Below, piece after piece: positions 18,133-27,206 of a DNA stretch of 64,000 nt; positions within the stretch are counted from its first letter, which is position 1; each line of letters opens with the position of its first letter. The stretch lies in assembly GCF_030705605.1 (NCBI RefSeq), contig NZ_JAPCKK010000030.1, positions 124,001-188,000 on the forward strand, read 5' to 3'. Position numbers and translations under genes: made by a program. The notes beneath the pieces were generated by a model that saw only the letters and a list, made by a program, of their open reading frames with translations, was not told the origin of the DNA and searched no databases. Source of the DNA: Paenibacillus zeirhizosphaerae (GTDB lineage Bacteria > Bacillota > Bacilli > Paenibacillales > Paenibacillaceae).

Positions 18133-18744
18133 ATGGGACGTAACCGCGAGTTTGATGTGGATCAGGCACTGGAAGCGGCACTTAGCGTGTTTTGGCGCAA
18201 AGGCTACGAGGGTGCGTCGTACACCGACCTGACGCAGGCCACGGGTGTCGAACGACCCGCGCTCTACTCGGCGTTTGGCAACAAGGAAGCTTTGTTCCGC
18301 CGCGCGCTGGCGCGCTATTACGAGCACTATCTGAATTTCTTCCCGGCGGCGCTGGAGCAGCCGACCTCGCGGGAGGTGGCCGCACACATCCTCCACAGTG
18401 CAGTTGCACTGCATACCCGTTACCCGGATCGTAAGGGATGTCTAGGAATCCACGGTGCCTTGGCCGGCTCGGACGATGCTGAACCTATTCGACGTGCCTT
18501 GATTGATGCGCGTGCGGACGGAGAGGTGGCGCTGCGTGATCGCTTCGAACGGGCAAAACAGGAGGGAGATCTGCCGGAGACTGCTAATTCTGCTGTGTTA
18601 GCTGTATTCGTGATGGCAGTGACCCACGGTATGGCTGTTCAAGCCAAGGCCGGTTTCAGTCGCGACATGTTAGAGGCTGTTGCTGAACAAGCGCTCTCCA
18701 CGTGGCCAACCGGCAGTTCCACACTTTCTGGAAAGTCATCCTAA
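18133..18744 (+). CDS. TetR/AcrR-family repressor
   Basis: 203 residues. The N-terminal helix-turn-helix is clear (DVDQALEAALSVFWRKGYEGASYTDL then TQATGVERPALYSAFGNKEALF). The C-terminal part has GCLGIHGAL, like the AefR/YxaF-type TetR ligand domains. Divergent from the two SDR genes, with three matching boxes in the shared region, it probably represses them and itself. Its codon use is GC-rich like the SDR pair, so the three genes appear to have moved as one unit. Confidence 0.88.
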   Translation: MGRNREFDVDQALEAALSVFWRKGYEGASYTDLTQATGVERPALYSAFGNKEALFRRALARYYEHYLNFFPAALEQPTSREVAAHILHSAVALHTRYPDRKGCLGIHGALAGSDDAEPIRRALIDARADGEVALRDRFERAKQEGDLPETANSAVLAVFVMAVTHGMAVQAKAGFSRDMLEAVAEQALSTWPTGSSTLSGKSS

Positions 18745-18863
18745 GTTTTTCGCGTTTTGTTGGCGGGACCCCAAATATAAATTGCAGGGGATCGGCGATT
18801 GCTTTTTGTTATTGGGAATAAGTGGGCTGTTATGATCTGCAACGGTGGAAATTTGCTGTCAGT

Positions 18864-19550
18864 TTATCGTCCAACATTAACGATCTTCCTGCCCCACGTT
18901 GGCTCACTCGTCGCCGCTCGCACAAGGCTGTCGGCGCAGTCTGCGAAGGGTAGCGGCCGGAACGGAGCGGTGCGTGCTGACGGACCTGCTGTATAGTTCA
19001 GAGTGGCAGCCGCGTTACTCAGCCCCGGCGGTCGTACAATGACCCAATCCAGATCGCTCCGCTGCACCGCGTGCTCGGCAATAGCCTTATCCTTGATCGC
19101 CTTCGAGAAGATGCGGCGATGAATGCTTAACGCCCACCGATTGCCCGTGGAAAGCTCCTTCCCGTCGCTCAAACCAATGCCGCTCTGCATGACTAGGCGC
19201 TTAACTCCAGCACGCTGGCAGGCCGCAAGAATATTCGGGATTCCCTCCGACATGACGGTGCCAGGTGACAAGTTTGCCGCCAGAACATTCAGGATCCCCT
19301 TCGACATGGCGGTACCCGGCGAGAAGTTACTGGTCGGACCTATGCAACTGATTACCACATCTGTACCGGCAATGGCTTTGGCAATACTTGGCGCGTCGAA
19401 CACATCCCCCTGCCGGGTGCTGAGCCGCTCTGCGGGAGTAATGACTTCCGGCCGGCGAACCACGGCTACAACCTCATGTCCCAATTCAAGTGCCCGCTCC
19501 ATCACTTTCCTTCCAGTTGCCCCTGTTGCTCCAATAATCGCAATTTTCAT
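18864..19550 (-). CDS. NAD(P)-binding NmrA/YwnB-like reductase with internal duplication
   Basis: 228 residues from ATG 19550, after CGGAGGGG. GATGATG at 7-13 is the Rossmann loop. Residues 75-92 and 93-110 are near-identical copies (NFSPGTAMSKGILNVLAA and NLSPGTVMSEGIPNILAA), a 54-bp tandem duplication. The usual family member has one such segment, so the extra 18 residues may distort the Rossmann core. The frame is kept. It is divergent from a TetR gene. Substrate unknown. Confidence 0.75.
   Translation of the reverse strand: MKIAIIGATGATGRKVMERALELGHEVVAVVRRPEVITPAERLSTRQGDVFDAPSIAKAIAGTDVVISCIGPTSNFSPGTAMSKGILNVLAANLSPGTVMSEGIPNILAACQRAGVKRLVMQSGIGLSDGKELSTGNRWALSIHRRIFSKAIKDKAIAEHAVQRSDLDWVIVRPPGLSNAAATLNYTAGPSARTAPFRPLPFADCADSLVRAATSEPTWGRKIVNVGR
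19221..19328. repeat. 54-bp tandem duplication inside the NmrA-like gene
   Basis: 19221-19274 and 19275-19328 align without gaps, with roughly four fifths of bases identical. It is in frame and lies in the sequence after the first Rossmann strands. Confidence 0.85.
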
Positions 19551-19609
19551 TGAAATGTTCCCCTCCGATAGGTGATTATAATTAACTTCATCCGTATATG
19601 GGTACATAA

Positions 19610-19627
19610 AATACACATTAGTGTATT
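19610..19627. promoter_or_regulatory. Operator of the NmrA/TetR divergent pair
   Basis: Perfect palindrome AATACAC-ATTA-GTGTATT (19610-19627) in the shared intergenic region. A further half-site GTGTATT is at 19723-19729, just before the TetR gene. Likely bound by the TetR protein at 19758. Confidence 0.6.
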
Positions 19628-19757
19628 AAGAAGCAGCTATGTATAATTGTAAACAGAAATAGCAAGTCTACAATTATTAAAAAGGCAGATTCCGCGCATT
19701 AGTTCACAAATCCTTTATAATTGTGTATTTATTTTCAGGAAAGCGGGTGATTCTCAA

Positions 19758-20336
19758 GTGTTAACGATGGATCGAAGGATACGCAAATCCCAAAAAGCAA
19801 TAAAAATGGCTTTTATTGAACTGATGATTGAAAAAAAATTTGATCAGATTACGATACAAGATATTTCCGATAGGGCAGATGTTAGTCGAAGAACGATCTA
19901 TCTTCACTACATGGACAAACTTGATCTGCTGGATAAGCTCATCGAAGAACATATTGACGAGATGCGGAAGCTCTGCGACTCGGCCGGCGATGACGCCGAT
20001 TATATAGATACGGGGTTGTTATGGTTCGAGTATTTTGAGAGTCATTATTTATTCTTCTCTGCAATACTAGCGAGTAAAGGGGACACTTTTTTCCGCAATC
20101 GATTCCTTGAGTTTTTCCTCCAAAAGTTAAAGAATGAAGAGAACGATATGCCTGCAGGGAGCAAGCAAGGATTAACTGACGGTGAGGATGTTGACATTCA
20201 ATTTTTAGGAGCGGCTATCGTAGGGGTGGTGGAATGGTGGTTCAAGAATGAAAAGCCTCATTCTCCTTCCTTCATGGCTCAACGAGTGGGATCATTGCTT
20301 GAACGGAATCTTGAAGCTGATTTCCTGCTTGCATGA
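19758..20336 (+). CDS. TetR-family regulator
   Basis: 192 residues from GTG 19758; ATG 19767 is an alternative, and the ribosome site is weak (AGGAAAG). The start RIRKSQKAIKMAFIELMIEK and the HTH ITIQDISDRADVSRRTIYLHYMD are typical of the TetR group with a TetR_C_7-like dimer domain common in Bacillota. It is divergent from the NmrA-like gene, which it probably represses through the palindrome at 19610. Confidence 0.82.
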   Translation: MLTMDRRIRKSQKAIKMAFIELMIEKKFDQITIQDISDRADVSRRTIYLHYMDKLDLLDKLIEEHIDEMRKLCDSAGDDADYIDTGLLWFEYFESHYLFFSAILASKGDTFFRNRFLEFFLQKLKNEENDMPAGSKQGLTDGEDVDIQFLGAAIVGVVEWWFKNEKPHSPSFMAQRVGSLLERNLEADFLLA

Positions 20337-20429
20337 AGGAAACTTCTACGCTATATCCACTTACCGAAGGGTAAACGTACTTTTAGTATGTCATGTGGGA
20401 GGTTTGTTGAATAAAAAAGGTCAAGCTTC

Positions 20430-20475
20430 CAGCGCGCACCGAATTTCTATCAGTGCGCGCTGTTTGGTTTATTTG
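20430..20475. terminator. Terminator between TetR and EamA genes
   Basis: CAGCGCGCAC (20430-20439) pairs with GTGCGCGCTG (20453-20462), followed by a T-rich stretch. Confidence 0.8.
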
Positions 20476-20484
20476 TTTCAACCT

Positions 20485-21366
20485 TCAACCTGTATGAGCC
20501 TGCGCTGGAGCACCGGCTGAACTTGCCCGCTGATTTGCGATGAACACTCCCAATAGAATAAGCCCGGCACCAACATAACCTTGCGGCCCCATGATCTCAT
20601 TCAGGAAAGCAAAAGCGAATATGGCCGAGAACACCGGCTCAAGGGAGAACAGAAAGCCTACACTTTCAGGGGTGGTGTGCTTCTGTGCAATAGATTGCAT
20701 GACAAAACCATACGCACTGCAAACCAGGGCCAGACCGAGCACGGCGACCCAATGAACGGAGGTGGAGGGCAGCACGGGTTGTTCGAAAATCAGCATTCCA
20801 GCCAAACCGAACAGCGCCGCAAATCCAAGCTGATAAATGCCCAATTGCAGCGAATCCACCTCACGCACAAACCGGTTTGAAACGATAATATGAATGGCAT
20901 ACAGCAGCGCGGCGGCCAGACAATACACGGAGCCGATATCCAAAGCAAACCGATTGCTGCTTGTCAGCAATAACAGCCCGGCCAATACGACGATCACACC
21001 GAGGACGATTTTGTGGTTGGGCAGCTTGCGGGTGATGAAGGCCAGCAGGATAGGGACTATGATCACCGTGGTGCTGGTCAGGAAACCTGCGGAGGAAGCG
21101 GTTGTGCTTTGCAGCCCATACAGCAAGCCGGTAAAAAGGCCACATAATAATGCGCCGGATATGCAACTGTACTTTAACGTCCTGGCGTCAACCTTCCTGA
21201 TTTTCGGGAAAAAGACAAGAGCAGTCACAAGGAAGGCAATTCCGCATCGGAGTGCTGTCATGTTGAAGGGGGGAATTCCCTGCACGCCCAGCTTCATCAA
21301 CAAATACGATAACCCCCAAGCCAAGGATACCGTTACTAAAATCCAGTTCGCTTTCTTCTGAGTCAT
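20485..21366 (-). CDS. EamA/DMT-family permease
   Basis: 293 residues from ATG 21366, after AAAGGTGG; GTG 21375 is also in frame. Ten hydrophobic helices in two EamA repeats are evident (repeat 1 starts VSLAWGLSYLLMKLG; repeat 2 has SLEPVFSAIFAFAFLNE). Members export amino acids or other metabolites. The substrate is unknown. The gene is divergent from a LysR gene across a mobile repeat, so that LysR may once have controlled it directly. Confidence 0.85.
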   Translation of the reverse strand: MTQKKANWILVTVSLAWGLSYLLMKLGVQGIPPFNMTALRCGIAFLVTALVFFPKIRKVDARTLKYSCISGALLCGLFTGLLYGLQSTTASSAGFLTSTTVIIVPILLAFITRKLPNHKIVLGVIVVLAGLLLLTSSNRFALDIGSVYCLAAALLYAIHIIVSNRFVREVDSLQLGIYQLGFAALFGLAGMLIFEQPVLPSTSVHWVAVLGLALVCSAYGFVMQSIAQKHTTPESVGFLFSLEPVFSAIFAFAFLNEIMGPQGYVGAGLILLGVFIANQRASSAGAPAQAHTG

Positions 21367-21387
21367 GATGTCCACCTTTTAGAGGTA

Positions 21388-21627
21388 GTTCAAAAAGTCA
21401 TCTTTTGATCACGGAGGAAGTCAAGAAGCGGACTCGACATCGAATCTTGAATTCAGCCGGGCCTAAGTGGATGCTTCCGAAGCATGTTTCCTGCGGAAAC
21501 ATTTCAGGTGCTCACGTACCCAAAAGTACGCTCCGCTCCTCAGTCCCAGCTTCATCCAACTCCAGCGTTTTGAAAAAACGCACTTCGGAAGCATAGGCTT
21601 CGGTGCTGAAAACCTGACTTTTTGAAC
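21388..21627. mobile_element. 240-bp miniature inverted-repeat element
   Basis: Perfect 13-bp terminal inverted repeats GTTCAAAAAGTCA (21388-21400) and TGACTTTTTGAAC (21615-21627). Inside are smaller palindromes (GCTTCCGAAGC; ATGTTTCC-TGC-GGAAACAT) and no coding frame. The size and structure fit a non-autonomous MITE. It sits in the intergenic space between EamA and LysR. Confidence 0.75.
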
Positions 21628-21743
21628 ACGCACTTTTACTAAAATAATTGCAGCGTCTTGAATCCCATCTTAGCCAAAGGTAGTATATAAGAGAAGTGAA
21701 TATATATGATTCTGAGTATTACATATTCTTATGAGGGTGTCTG

Positions 21744-22646
21744 ATGAAAAGATCTAAATACGAGGTGTTTGTAAAGGTAGTAGAGCTCGGAAGTCTGTCA
21801 CGGGCAGCGGAATACTGCAACTATTCCCAATCTGCAGTCAGCCAAATCATCCACTCCCTGGAAAATGAGCTTGGCATTAAGCTGCTCAACAGGAGCCATG
21901 CCGGGGTGTGGCTCACCTCGGACGGGGAACAATTACTGCCGTATATACGGAGTTTGAGCAGTGCTCACCATGAGCTGTCGGATAAAGTGTTTGAATTGCT
22001 AGGCATCGAAAGCGGTCTGATCCGCATCGGCGCTTTTTCCAGCGTCTCCTGCCATCTGCTGCCGCCCATCCTTAAGGATTTTAAAGAAAAGCGTCCGAAT
22101 ATCCGGTTTGAGCTGCTGCAAGGTGATTATCGTGAAATCGAGCAATGGATTGCAGATGGGACGGTCGATATCGGTTTTGTTGTCCAGCCCACATCCAAAG
22201 AGTTCGAGGTCATCCCGATCTTTGAAGATAGGATGCTGGCGATTCTCCCCGCAGGTCATGCATATGCCAATTATGAGCATGTGCCCTTGCAGCTTTTTGA
22301 GCATGAACCCGTCATCTTGCTTGATGAAGGCACTAAAAAAGAAGTGCTGGACATGTTCCGCAAAAATCATATGAAGCCCCGGATCGAATACCGCTCGGAG
22401 GATGATTACACGATCATGTCCATGGTGGAGAACGAACTTGGCATTAGCATACTGGCTGAGCTTGTCTTAAAGCGGAATCCATACCATATTGTTGCCAAAG
22501 AAACGCAACCGGGCTTTTCAAGGAAAATAGGCATGGCCATCAAAAATAAAAGCCAGGCATCCATGGCCGTCAGGTGCTTCCTTGATTATGTAATAGAGAA
22601 TAAGGAGCGTTATATCACCAGTCCCTTAAAATATTCTGCCAGCTAA
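21744..22646 (+). CDS. LysR-family regulator
   Basis: 300 residues. The N-terminal winged helix reads YEVFVKVVELGSLSRAAEYC then NYSQSAVSQIIHSLENELGIKL; the C-terminal periplasmic-like effector domain follows (IRIGAFSSVSCHLLPPILKDF). Divergent from the EamA gene at 20485 and convergent with the second EamA gene. It probably activates one of these exporters; the ligand is unknown. Confidence 0.87.
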   Translation: MKRSKYEVFVKVVELGSLSRAAEYCNYSQSAVSQIIHSLENELGIKLLNRSHAGVWLTSDGEQLLPYIRSLSSAHHELSDKVFELLGIESGLIRIGAFSSVSCHLLPPILKDFKEKRPNIRFELLQGDYREIEQWIADGTVDIGFVVQPTSKEFEVIPIFEDRMLAILPAGHAYANYEHVPLQLFEHEPVILLDEGTKKEVLDMFRKNHMKPRIEYRSEDDYTIMSMVENELGISILAELVLKRNPYHIVAKETQPGFSRKIGMAIKNKSQASMAVRCFLDYVIENKERYITSPLKYSAS

Positions 22647-22651
22647 TACAC

Positions 22652-23530
22652 TTAACTTCCGAATAACCGCATGACTAAAATACCTGCAAACGCGGTGACC
22701 AAACCGGCTGTCTCCAGTCTGGTGAACCGGTCTTGCACGACAAAGCGTGTATATAGCAGGATGATGACGACATTGAGAGCGGCAACGGCCGACACAAGAC
22801 CGGCTTTGCCGTAATCAAAGGCGGTCAGGATCATGATCATGCCGACTGTATTGGTGATGCCGATGCCCATTCCGAGAAGGAAGGTGTTTTGGGCAGACCA
22901 GGCAGCCTTTTGACCGGACACGGTAACCTGTTTGGCAGCTTGCTTCCGGTAATCCATTAAGCTTCCGACTCCAAAGCAGAGCGTACCGGTAAAAAACATG
23001 TAGGTCAGAGTCGGGAACATAGGTGCTTCAAGCAGAGTAGACCACTTGCCAGTTAAATCATTTCCGGCAAACAGCACCAGTGCAATCAAGCCCCATTGGG
23101 CCCCCTGCAGGTTCTGCAGTGAAATATCATTGGAATATCTGACCAGCAGCACACCGCAGATGATGATCATAAATGCGATCAACTGCGTCAGATTCAGTCT
23201 TTCACCCCAAATAAAATAAGCGCTAATGACCACCAGCACTGCTGGAAGCGCTGTTAAAACGGCAACCACGGAGGCCTTGCCGACCTTGAATCCCTGGAAA
23301 AGGCTCGCGTTGGCGGCAAAGGAGAACAATCCCATCTGGATGCCGACCATGGCCGAAGCAGTCCAATCCTGTCTCAATACAAGACTGCAGACCAGACTGA
23401 TCAAGGCGCCCATAAAAAAAGTGCCGCACAGCATTAGATTTCGCTGGAGACCTTGCTGGCTGGTCCAATGGTACAAAATTCCGCGCAGTCCGAAGCATAC
23501 GGCGGAAAGCAGAGCAAAAATAAGCCACAC
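22652..23530 (-). CDS. EamA/DMT-family permease, second copy
   Basis: About 292 residues from GTG 23530, nine bases after AAAGGGG; TTG 23536 is possible but too close to that site. Ten hydrophobic helices. It differs from the permease at 20485 in sequence (opening WLIFALLSAVCFGLRGILY), so it is not a recent duplicate. It resembles the GRP/DMT transporters with a split pair of EamA repeats. Substrate unknown. It ends five bases from the LysR stop. Confidence 0.8.
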   Translation of the reverse strand: MWLIFALLSAVCFGLRGILYHWTSQQGLQRNLMLCGTFFMGALISLVCSLVLRQDWTASAMVGIQMGLFSFAANASLFQGFKVGKASVVAVLTALPAVLVVISAYFIWGERLNLTQLIAFMIIICGVLLVRYSNDISLQNLQGAQWGLIALVLFAGNDLTGKWSTLLEAPMFPTLTYMFFTGTLCFGVGSLMDYRKQAAKQVTVSGQKAAWSAQNTFLLGMGIGITNTVGMIMILTAFDYGKAGLVSAVAALNVVIILLYTRFVVQDRFTRLETAGLVTAFAGILVMRLFGS

Positions 23531-23633
23531 GAGCAAGAACCCCTTTCGTTTCTTAACATAGTAAAATAGTAATCAATTCATCTCCAACCATCAACCATAT
23601 TATGGGGGGCGGTTTCTGTTTTGTGGCAATCCT

Positions 23634-23662
23634 TTGCAAGCTTTGCGCTACAGGCGTATGAT
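23634..23662 (+). promoter_or_regulatory. Promoter of the M29 aminopeptidase gene
   Basis: TTGCAA (23634-23639), 17 bases, TATGAT (23657-23662), 46 bases before the chosen start. Confidence 0.6.
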
Positions 23663-23708
23663 GGAAAGCGGCAGTTTTTATTTTTAATTCAGGAGTGTGT
23701 ACAGAGAA

Positions 23709-24941
23709 ATGAAGGATTTTGACAAATTGCTTGAACAATATGCAGAACTGGTCGTGAAGGTTGGCGTCAATATCCAGCCTGGCCAGGTGCTGATCGTAAC
23801 TTCGCCACTGGAAACGGTGGAATTAACACGGTTGATCGTGCAAAAGGCTTATCAGGCCGGGGCAAAATACGTGCAGGTTGACTTTGAAGACGAGCAGATC
23901 GTCCGCAGCCGTTATGAACATGCGGATGACAGCACTCTTGATTATTATCCGGTATGGAAGGCGGAAATGCTGGAGAAGTTTGCCGAAGAGGGGGGAGCAA
24001 CTCTGTTCATTAAGGTGCCTGACCCGGAGCTGTATAAAGGCATCGATTCGCAGAAGGTTGCCCGTTCCACGAAAGCGATGGCTCAGGCAAGACGTACATA
24101 TTCCAACTATACACGCAATAGTAAAATCAGTTGGTGCTTGATTAAAGCGCCGACTAGAGCTTGGGCTGACAAAGTATTTGCCGATATCCCCGAGACGGAT
24201 CGTATCCGCGTGATGTGGGACACCATTTTCAAAATGAATCGTGTTGACGGCGGTGATGCTGTACAGAATTGGCACGAGCACTTGGGGCGTCTCAAGGATT
24301 CGTACGAAAAACTCAACGGCAAAAGATACAAGAGTCTCCATTACCGCGCTCCGGGCACGGATTTGCACATCCAATTGGTTGAAGGGCATATCTGGAGCGG
24401 AGGGGCAAGCCAGACCCAGCAGGGTACCTATGTGGTGCATAACATGCCGACAGAAGAGGTATTCACGATGCCCAAGCGGGACGGCGTGAACGGATATGTG
24501 ACCAGCACCATGCCGCTGAATCTGAACGGTCAGCTTGTGGAGCGCATCCGGTTTACCTTTAAGGATGGGAAGGTGACAGAGTTCACGGCTGAGTCGGGAG
24601 AAGAGCATCTGCAGAATTTGCTCGCCACGGACGAGGGAGCCAGCTATTTGGGTGAGGTTGCCTTGGTTCCTCATGATTCACCGATTTCGAATTTGAACCG
24701 GATTTTCTACAATACAGGCGTTGATGAGAATGCCTCCTGTCACTTGGCTTTGGGCAGTGCTTATCCAACCAATATTGCCAATGGTACACAAATGACCAAT
24801 GAAGAGCTGCTGCAGCGCGGCTGCAATGTTAGCCTGACGCATGTCGATTTTATGATCGGGTCCGCCGAGCTTGATATCGATGGAGAGCTTCAGGACGGAA
24901 GCATCGAGCCTGTTTTCCGCAAAGGCAATTGGGTAATCTAA
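23709..24941 (+). CDS. M29-family aminopeptidase (AmpS/AmpT type)
   Basis: 410 residues from ATG 23709, the standard length of the family; an in-frame GTG at 23697 lies too close to the AGGAG. Metal ligands of M29 peptidases are recognisable in the C-terminal half: Glu in VEGHIWSGG, Glu in AESGEEH, His in VPHDSPIS, His in ASCHLALG, and His/Asp in THVDFMIGS. These hold a two-metal site. It releases N-terminal residues from peptides in the cytoplasm. It lies about 100 bases before aguA, with a promoter between them, so the link to polyamine synthesis is loose. Confidence 0.9.
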   Translation: MKDFDKLLEQYAELVVKVGVNIQPGQVLIVTSPLETVELTRLIVQKAYQAGAKYVQVDFEDEQIVRSRYEHADDSTLDYYPVWKAEMLEKFAEEGGATLFIKVPDPELYKGIDSQKVARSTKAMAQARRTYSNYTRNSKISWCLIKAPTRAWADKVFADIPETDRIRVMWDTIFKMNRVDGGDAVQNWHEHLGRLKDSYEKLNGKRYKSLHYRAPGTDLHIQLVEGHIWSGGASQTQQGTYVVHNMPTEEVFTMPKRDGVNGYVTSTMPLNLNGQLVERIRFTFKDGKVTEFTAESGEEHLQNLLATDEGASYLGEVALVPHDSPISNLNRIFYNTGVDENASCHLALGSAYPTNIANGTQMTNEELLQRGCNVSLTHVDFMIGSAELDIDGELQDGSIEPVFRKGNWVI

Positions 24942-24951
24942 TCTTAGTTGA

Positions 24952-24980
24952 TTGAGTCAAAGGGCAACTTATTGTATTAT
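24952..24980 (+). promoter_or_regulatory. Promoter of aguA-aguB
   Basis: TTGAGT (24952-24957), 17 bases, TATTAT (24975-24980), 58 bases before aguA. Confidence 0.5.
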
Positions 24981-25038
24981 GTTTTAGGTGCCTGCGCTGC
25001 GGGGACCCCATTCTATAGTAAAGCGAGCCTAGAAACCT

Positions 25039-26073
25039 ATGAATTCTGCCCCATTAAACTATACCATGCCACCTGAATGGGCTCGGCATGAAAGAACATT
25101 TATATCCTGGCCTGTGCGCGAGTCCATGGTGTATCCAGACACCCATAGCGCGGTATGTGACGGTTATGCGGAGATTGTGCGTGCCATGGCCGAATTTGAG
25201 CCTGTGACCGTCGTTGTCAACCCGGTGGATTTGGAAGCCGTACGAAAGTATAATTTTGGCCCGCAGGTCGAACTGCTGCCGGTTGAGCACAGCGACGCCT
25301 GGCTGCGTGATAATGGACCGACCTTTGTGAAGAATGATAAGGGCGAGCTGGCGGGAATCAACTGGAAGTTCAACGCGTGGGGTGGGAAGTATGCGCCTTG
25401 GGATCTGGACGATCAGGTAGCACCCCGTATTCTTGAGACCTTCAATATTTCGCGTTTCGATGCTCCTCTTGTGATGGAAGGCGGCTCCATTCATGTAGAC
25501 GGGGAAGGGACATTGATCACTACGGAGGAATGCCTCCTGAACCCGAACCGGAATCCGGAGCTTTCGAAGGAAGATATTGAACAATACCTGTGCCAATATA
25601 CAGGTGTCAGCGAAATCATCTGGCTGAAAAGAGGATTAAGCGGGGACGAGACGGATGGCCATGTCGATAATATCGCCTGTTTTGCCGCACCGGGCAAGGT
25701 TATTATCCAGGTATGCGATGATCCTTCGGATGAGAATTACGAGATTTCCCAAGAGAACCTGGAGATTTTGCGGCAGGCGACGGATGCACAGGGGAGAAAG
25801 CTGGAAATCATAACAATTCAGCAGCCTCCGCAAAGAATGCATGAGGATAGCCGTTTAACGTTGAGCTATATTAATTTTTACTTTGTTAACGGCGGAATCA
25901 TCCTGCCGGTCTTTGGCGGCGATGCGGAAGCAACCGACCGTGAGGCTGCACAGCGCCTGTCCGAGGCCTTTCCTAACCGGAAAATCCGCACGGTGGATGG
26001 CATGGCCGTCATCACAGAAGGCGGAAATGTGCACTGTACAACACAGCAAATGCCGGCAGCCGGAACGGCTTAA
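25039..26073 (+). CDS. aguA: Agmatine deiminase
   Basis: 344 residues, full length. It converts agmatine to N-carbamoylputrescine and ammonia. Catalytic features of the guanidino-modifying fold are visible: WLRDNGP near the first Asp, DGHVDNIACF with the catalytic His, and the nucleophile C333 in GGNVHCTTQQ. The start ATG has only a weak ribosome site (AGCGAG). It is followed by aguB 48 bases on, giving a complete two-step route from agmatine to putrescine. Confidence 0.92.
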   Translation: MNSAPLNYTMPPEWARHERTFISWPVRESMVYPDTHSAVCDGYAEIVRAMAEFEPVTVVVNPVDLEAVRKYNFGPQVELLPVEHSDAWLRDNGPTFVKNDKGELAGINWKFNAWGGKYAPWDLDDQVAPRILETFNISRFDAPLVMEGGSIHVDGEGTLITTEECLLNPNRNPELSKEDIEQYLCQYTGVSEIIWLKRGLSGDETDGHVDNIACFAAPGKVIIQVCDDPSDENYEISQENLEILRQATDAQGRKLEIITIQQPPQRMHEDSRLTLSYINFYFVNGGIILPVFGGDAEATDREAAQRLSEAFPNRKIRTVDGMAVITEGGNVHCTTQQMPAAGTA

Positions 26074-26121
26074 CCGATTGTCAAATATCGTTTTAGCGAC
26101 CTATGCAGAGGGGGATGGACG

Positions 26122-26997
26122 TTGAGAAAGGTAAAAGTGGCGGCTACACAAATGAACTGTTCAGCCAACGTTGACGAGAATATAGCCAAAGCCGAAACGC
26201 TGGTAAGAGAAGCGGCGGCGCAGGGCGCGCAAATTATTTTGCTGCAGGAGCTGTTTGAAACGCCGTATTTCTGCCAGAAGGAGAAATCCGACTATTTTGC
26301 CTTGGCTACGGAACTGGAGGCCAACAAAGCGATCAGCCATTTCAGAAAGATAGCTAAAGAATTAAATGTAGTACTGCCGATCAGCTTTTACGAGAAGAAA
26401 AACTATGCGCGCTACAATTCTCTGGCTGTGATCGATGCAGACGGGGAAGTGCTTGGCAAATACCGTAAAAGTCATATTCCTGACGGTCCCGGTTATGAAG
26501 AGAAATTTTACTTCAACCCTGGTGACACCGGCTTCAAGGTGTGGAATACCCGCTACGCTAAGATCGGGGTAGGCATCTGCTGGGACCAATGGTACCCGGA
26601 AGCGGCCAGAGTCATGGCGCTGATGGGAGCAGAAATCCTGTTCTACCCAACCGCGATCGGTTCCGAGCCGCAGGATTCGTCCATTGATTCGAAGGATCAC
26701 TGGCAGACCGTCATGCTTGGACATGCGGCAGCCAACCTGATGCCTGTTGTAGCCTCCAACCGGATTGGTGTGGAAGAGGATGACGAATCGAAAATTACGT
26801 TCTACGGTTCCTCTTTTATCGCCGGTCCACAGGGGCAAAAGGTTGCTGAAGCCGGCCGGACAGAGCAGGCTGTGCTGACAGCGGAATTTGATCTGGACGA
26901 GCTGGAAACCGGTCGGATCGAGTGGGGCATTTTCCGAGATCGCCGCCCTGATTTGTATAAATTGATTGCCACGTATGATGGTGAACAAAACGTATAA
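26122..26997 (+). CDS. aguB: N-carbamoylputrescine amidase
   Basis: 291 residues from TTG 26122, seven bases after GAGGGGG. The nitrilase-superfamily triad is in place: E43 (LLQELF), K116 (YRKSHIP) and C153 (GICWDQWYPE). The DQWYPEAAR context is typical of AguB. It hydrolyses N-carbamoylputrescine to putrescine, CO2 and ammonia. With aguA this lets the cell make polyamines from agmatine without ornithine decarboxylase. A terminator follows. Confidence 0.92.
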   Translation: MRKVKVAATQMNCSANVDENIAKAETLVREAAAQGAQIILLQELFETPYFCQKEKSDYFALATELEANKAISHFRKIAKELNVVLPISFYEKKNYARYNSLAVIDADGEVLGKYRKSHIPDGPGYEEKFYFNPGDTGFKVWNTRYAKIGVGICWDQWYPEAARVMALMGAEILFYPTAIGSEPQDSSIDSKDHWQTVMLGHAAANLMPVVASNRIGVEEDDESKITFYGSSFIAGPQGQKVAEAGRTEQAVLTAEFDLDELETGRIEWGIFRDRRPDLYKLIATYDGEQNV

Positions 26998-27006
26998 ATC
27001 CGGTTT

Positions 27007-27034
27007 AGCAGACCTTTAAGGGTCTGCTTTTTTT
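27007..27034 (+). terminator. Terminator of aguA-aguB
   Basis: AGCAGACC (27007-27014) pairs with GGTCTGCT (27021-27028), followed by T7. Confidence 0.9.
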
Positions 27035-27062
27035 ATGTCGTAAATGACTATGTTGTACCCTG

Positions 27063-27089
27063 TTGGGAACGGGAATTGGCTGGTATACT
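27063..27089 (+). promoter_or_regulatory. Extended -10 promoter before LysR
   Basis: TGG-TATACT (27081-27089) is an extended -10; TTGGGA (27063-27068) is 15 bases upstream. The 27090-27206 leader shows nothing else. Confidence 0.35.
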
Positions 27090-27206
27090 CCTGTTATCGC
27101 CGCCACAGATTCATGCGCTGCTGCGTGCCCGGGAGCGGGCGTTAAAAGGGGATAAGAAAACCGCAAAATATTTGCGGGAAGATCTGGCGGGGGGAGAGAA
27201 ACCGAT

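Noticed and set aside
23823..24674. A 283-codon minus-strand frame in the aminopeptidase gene
   Set aside because: Shadow of a full-length M29 gene.
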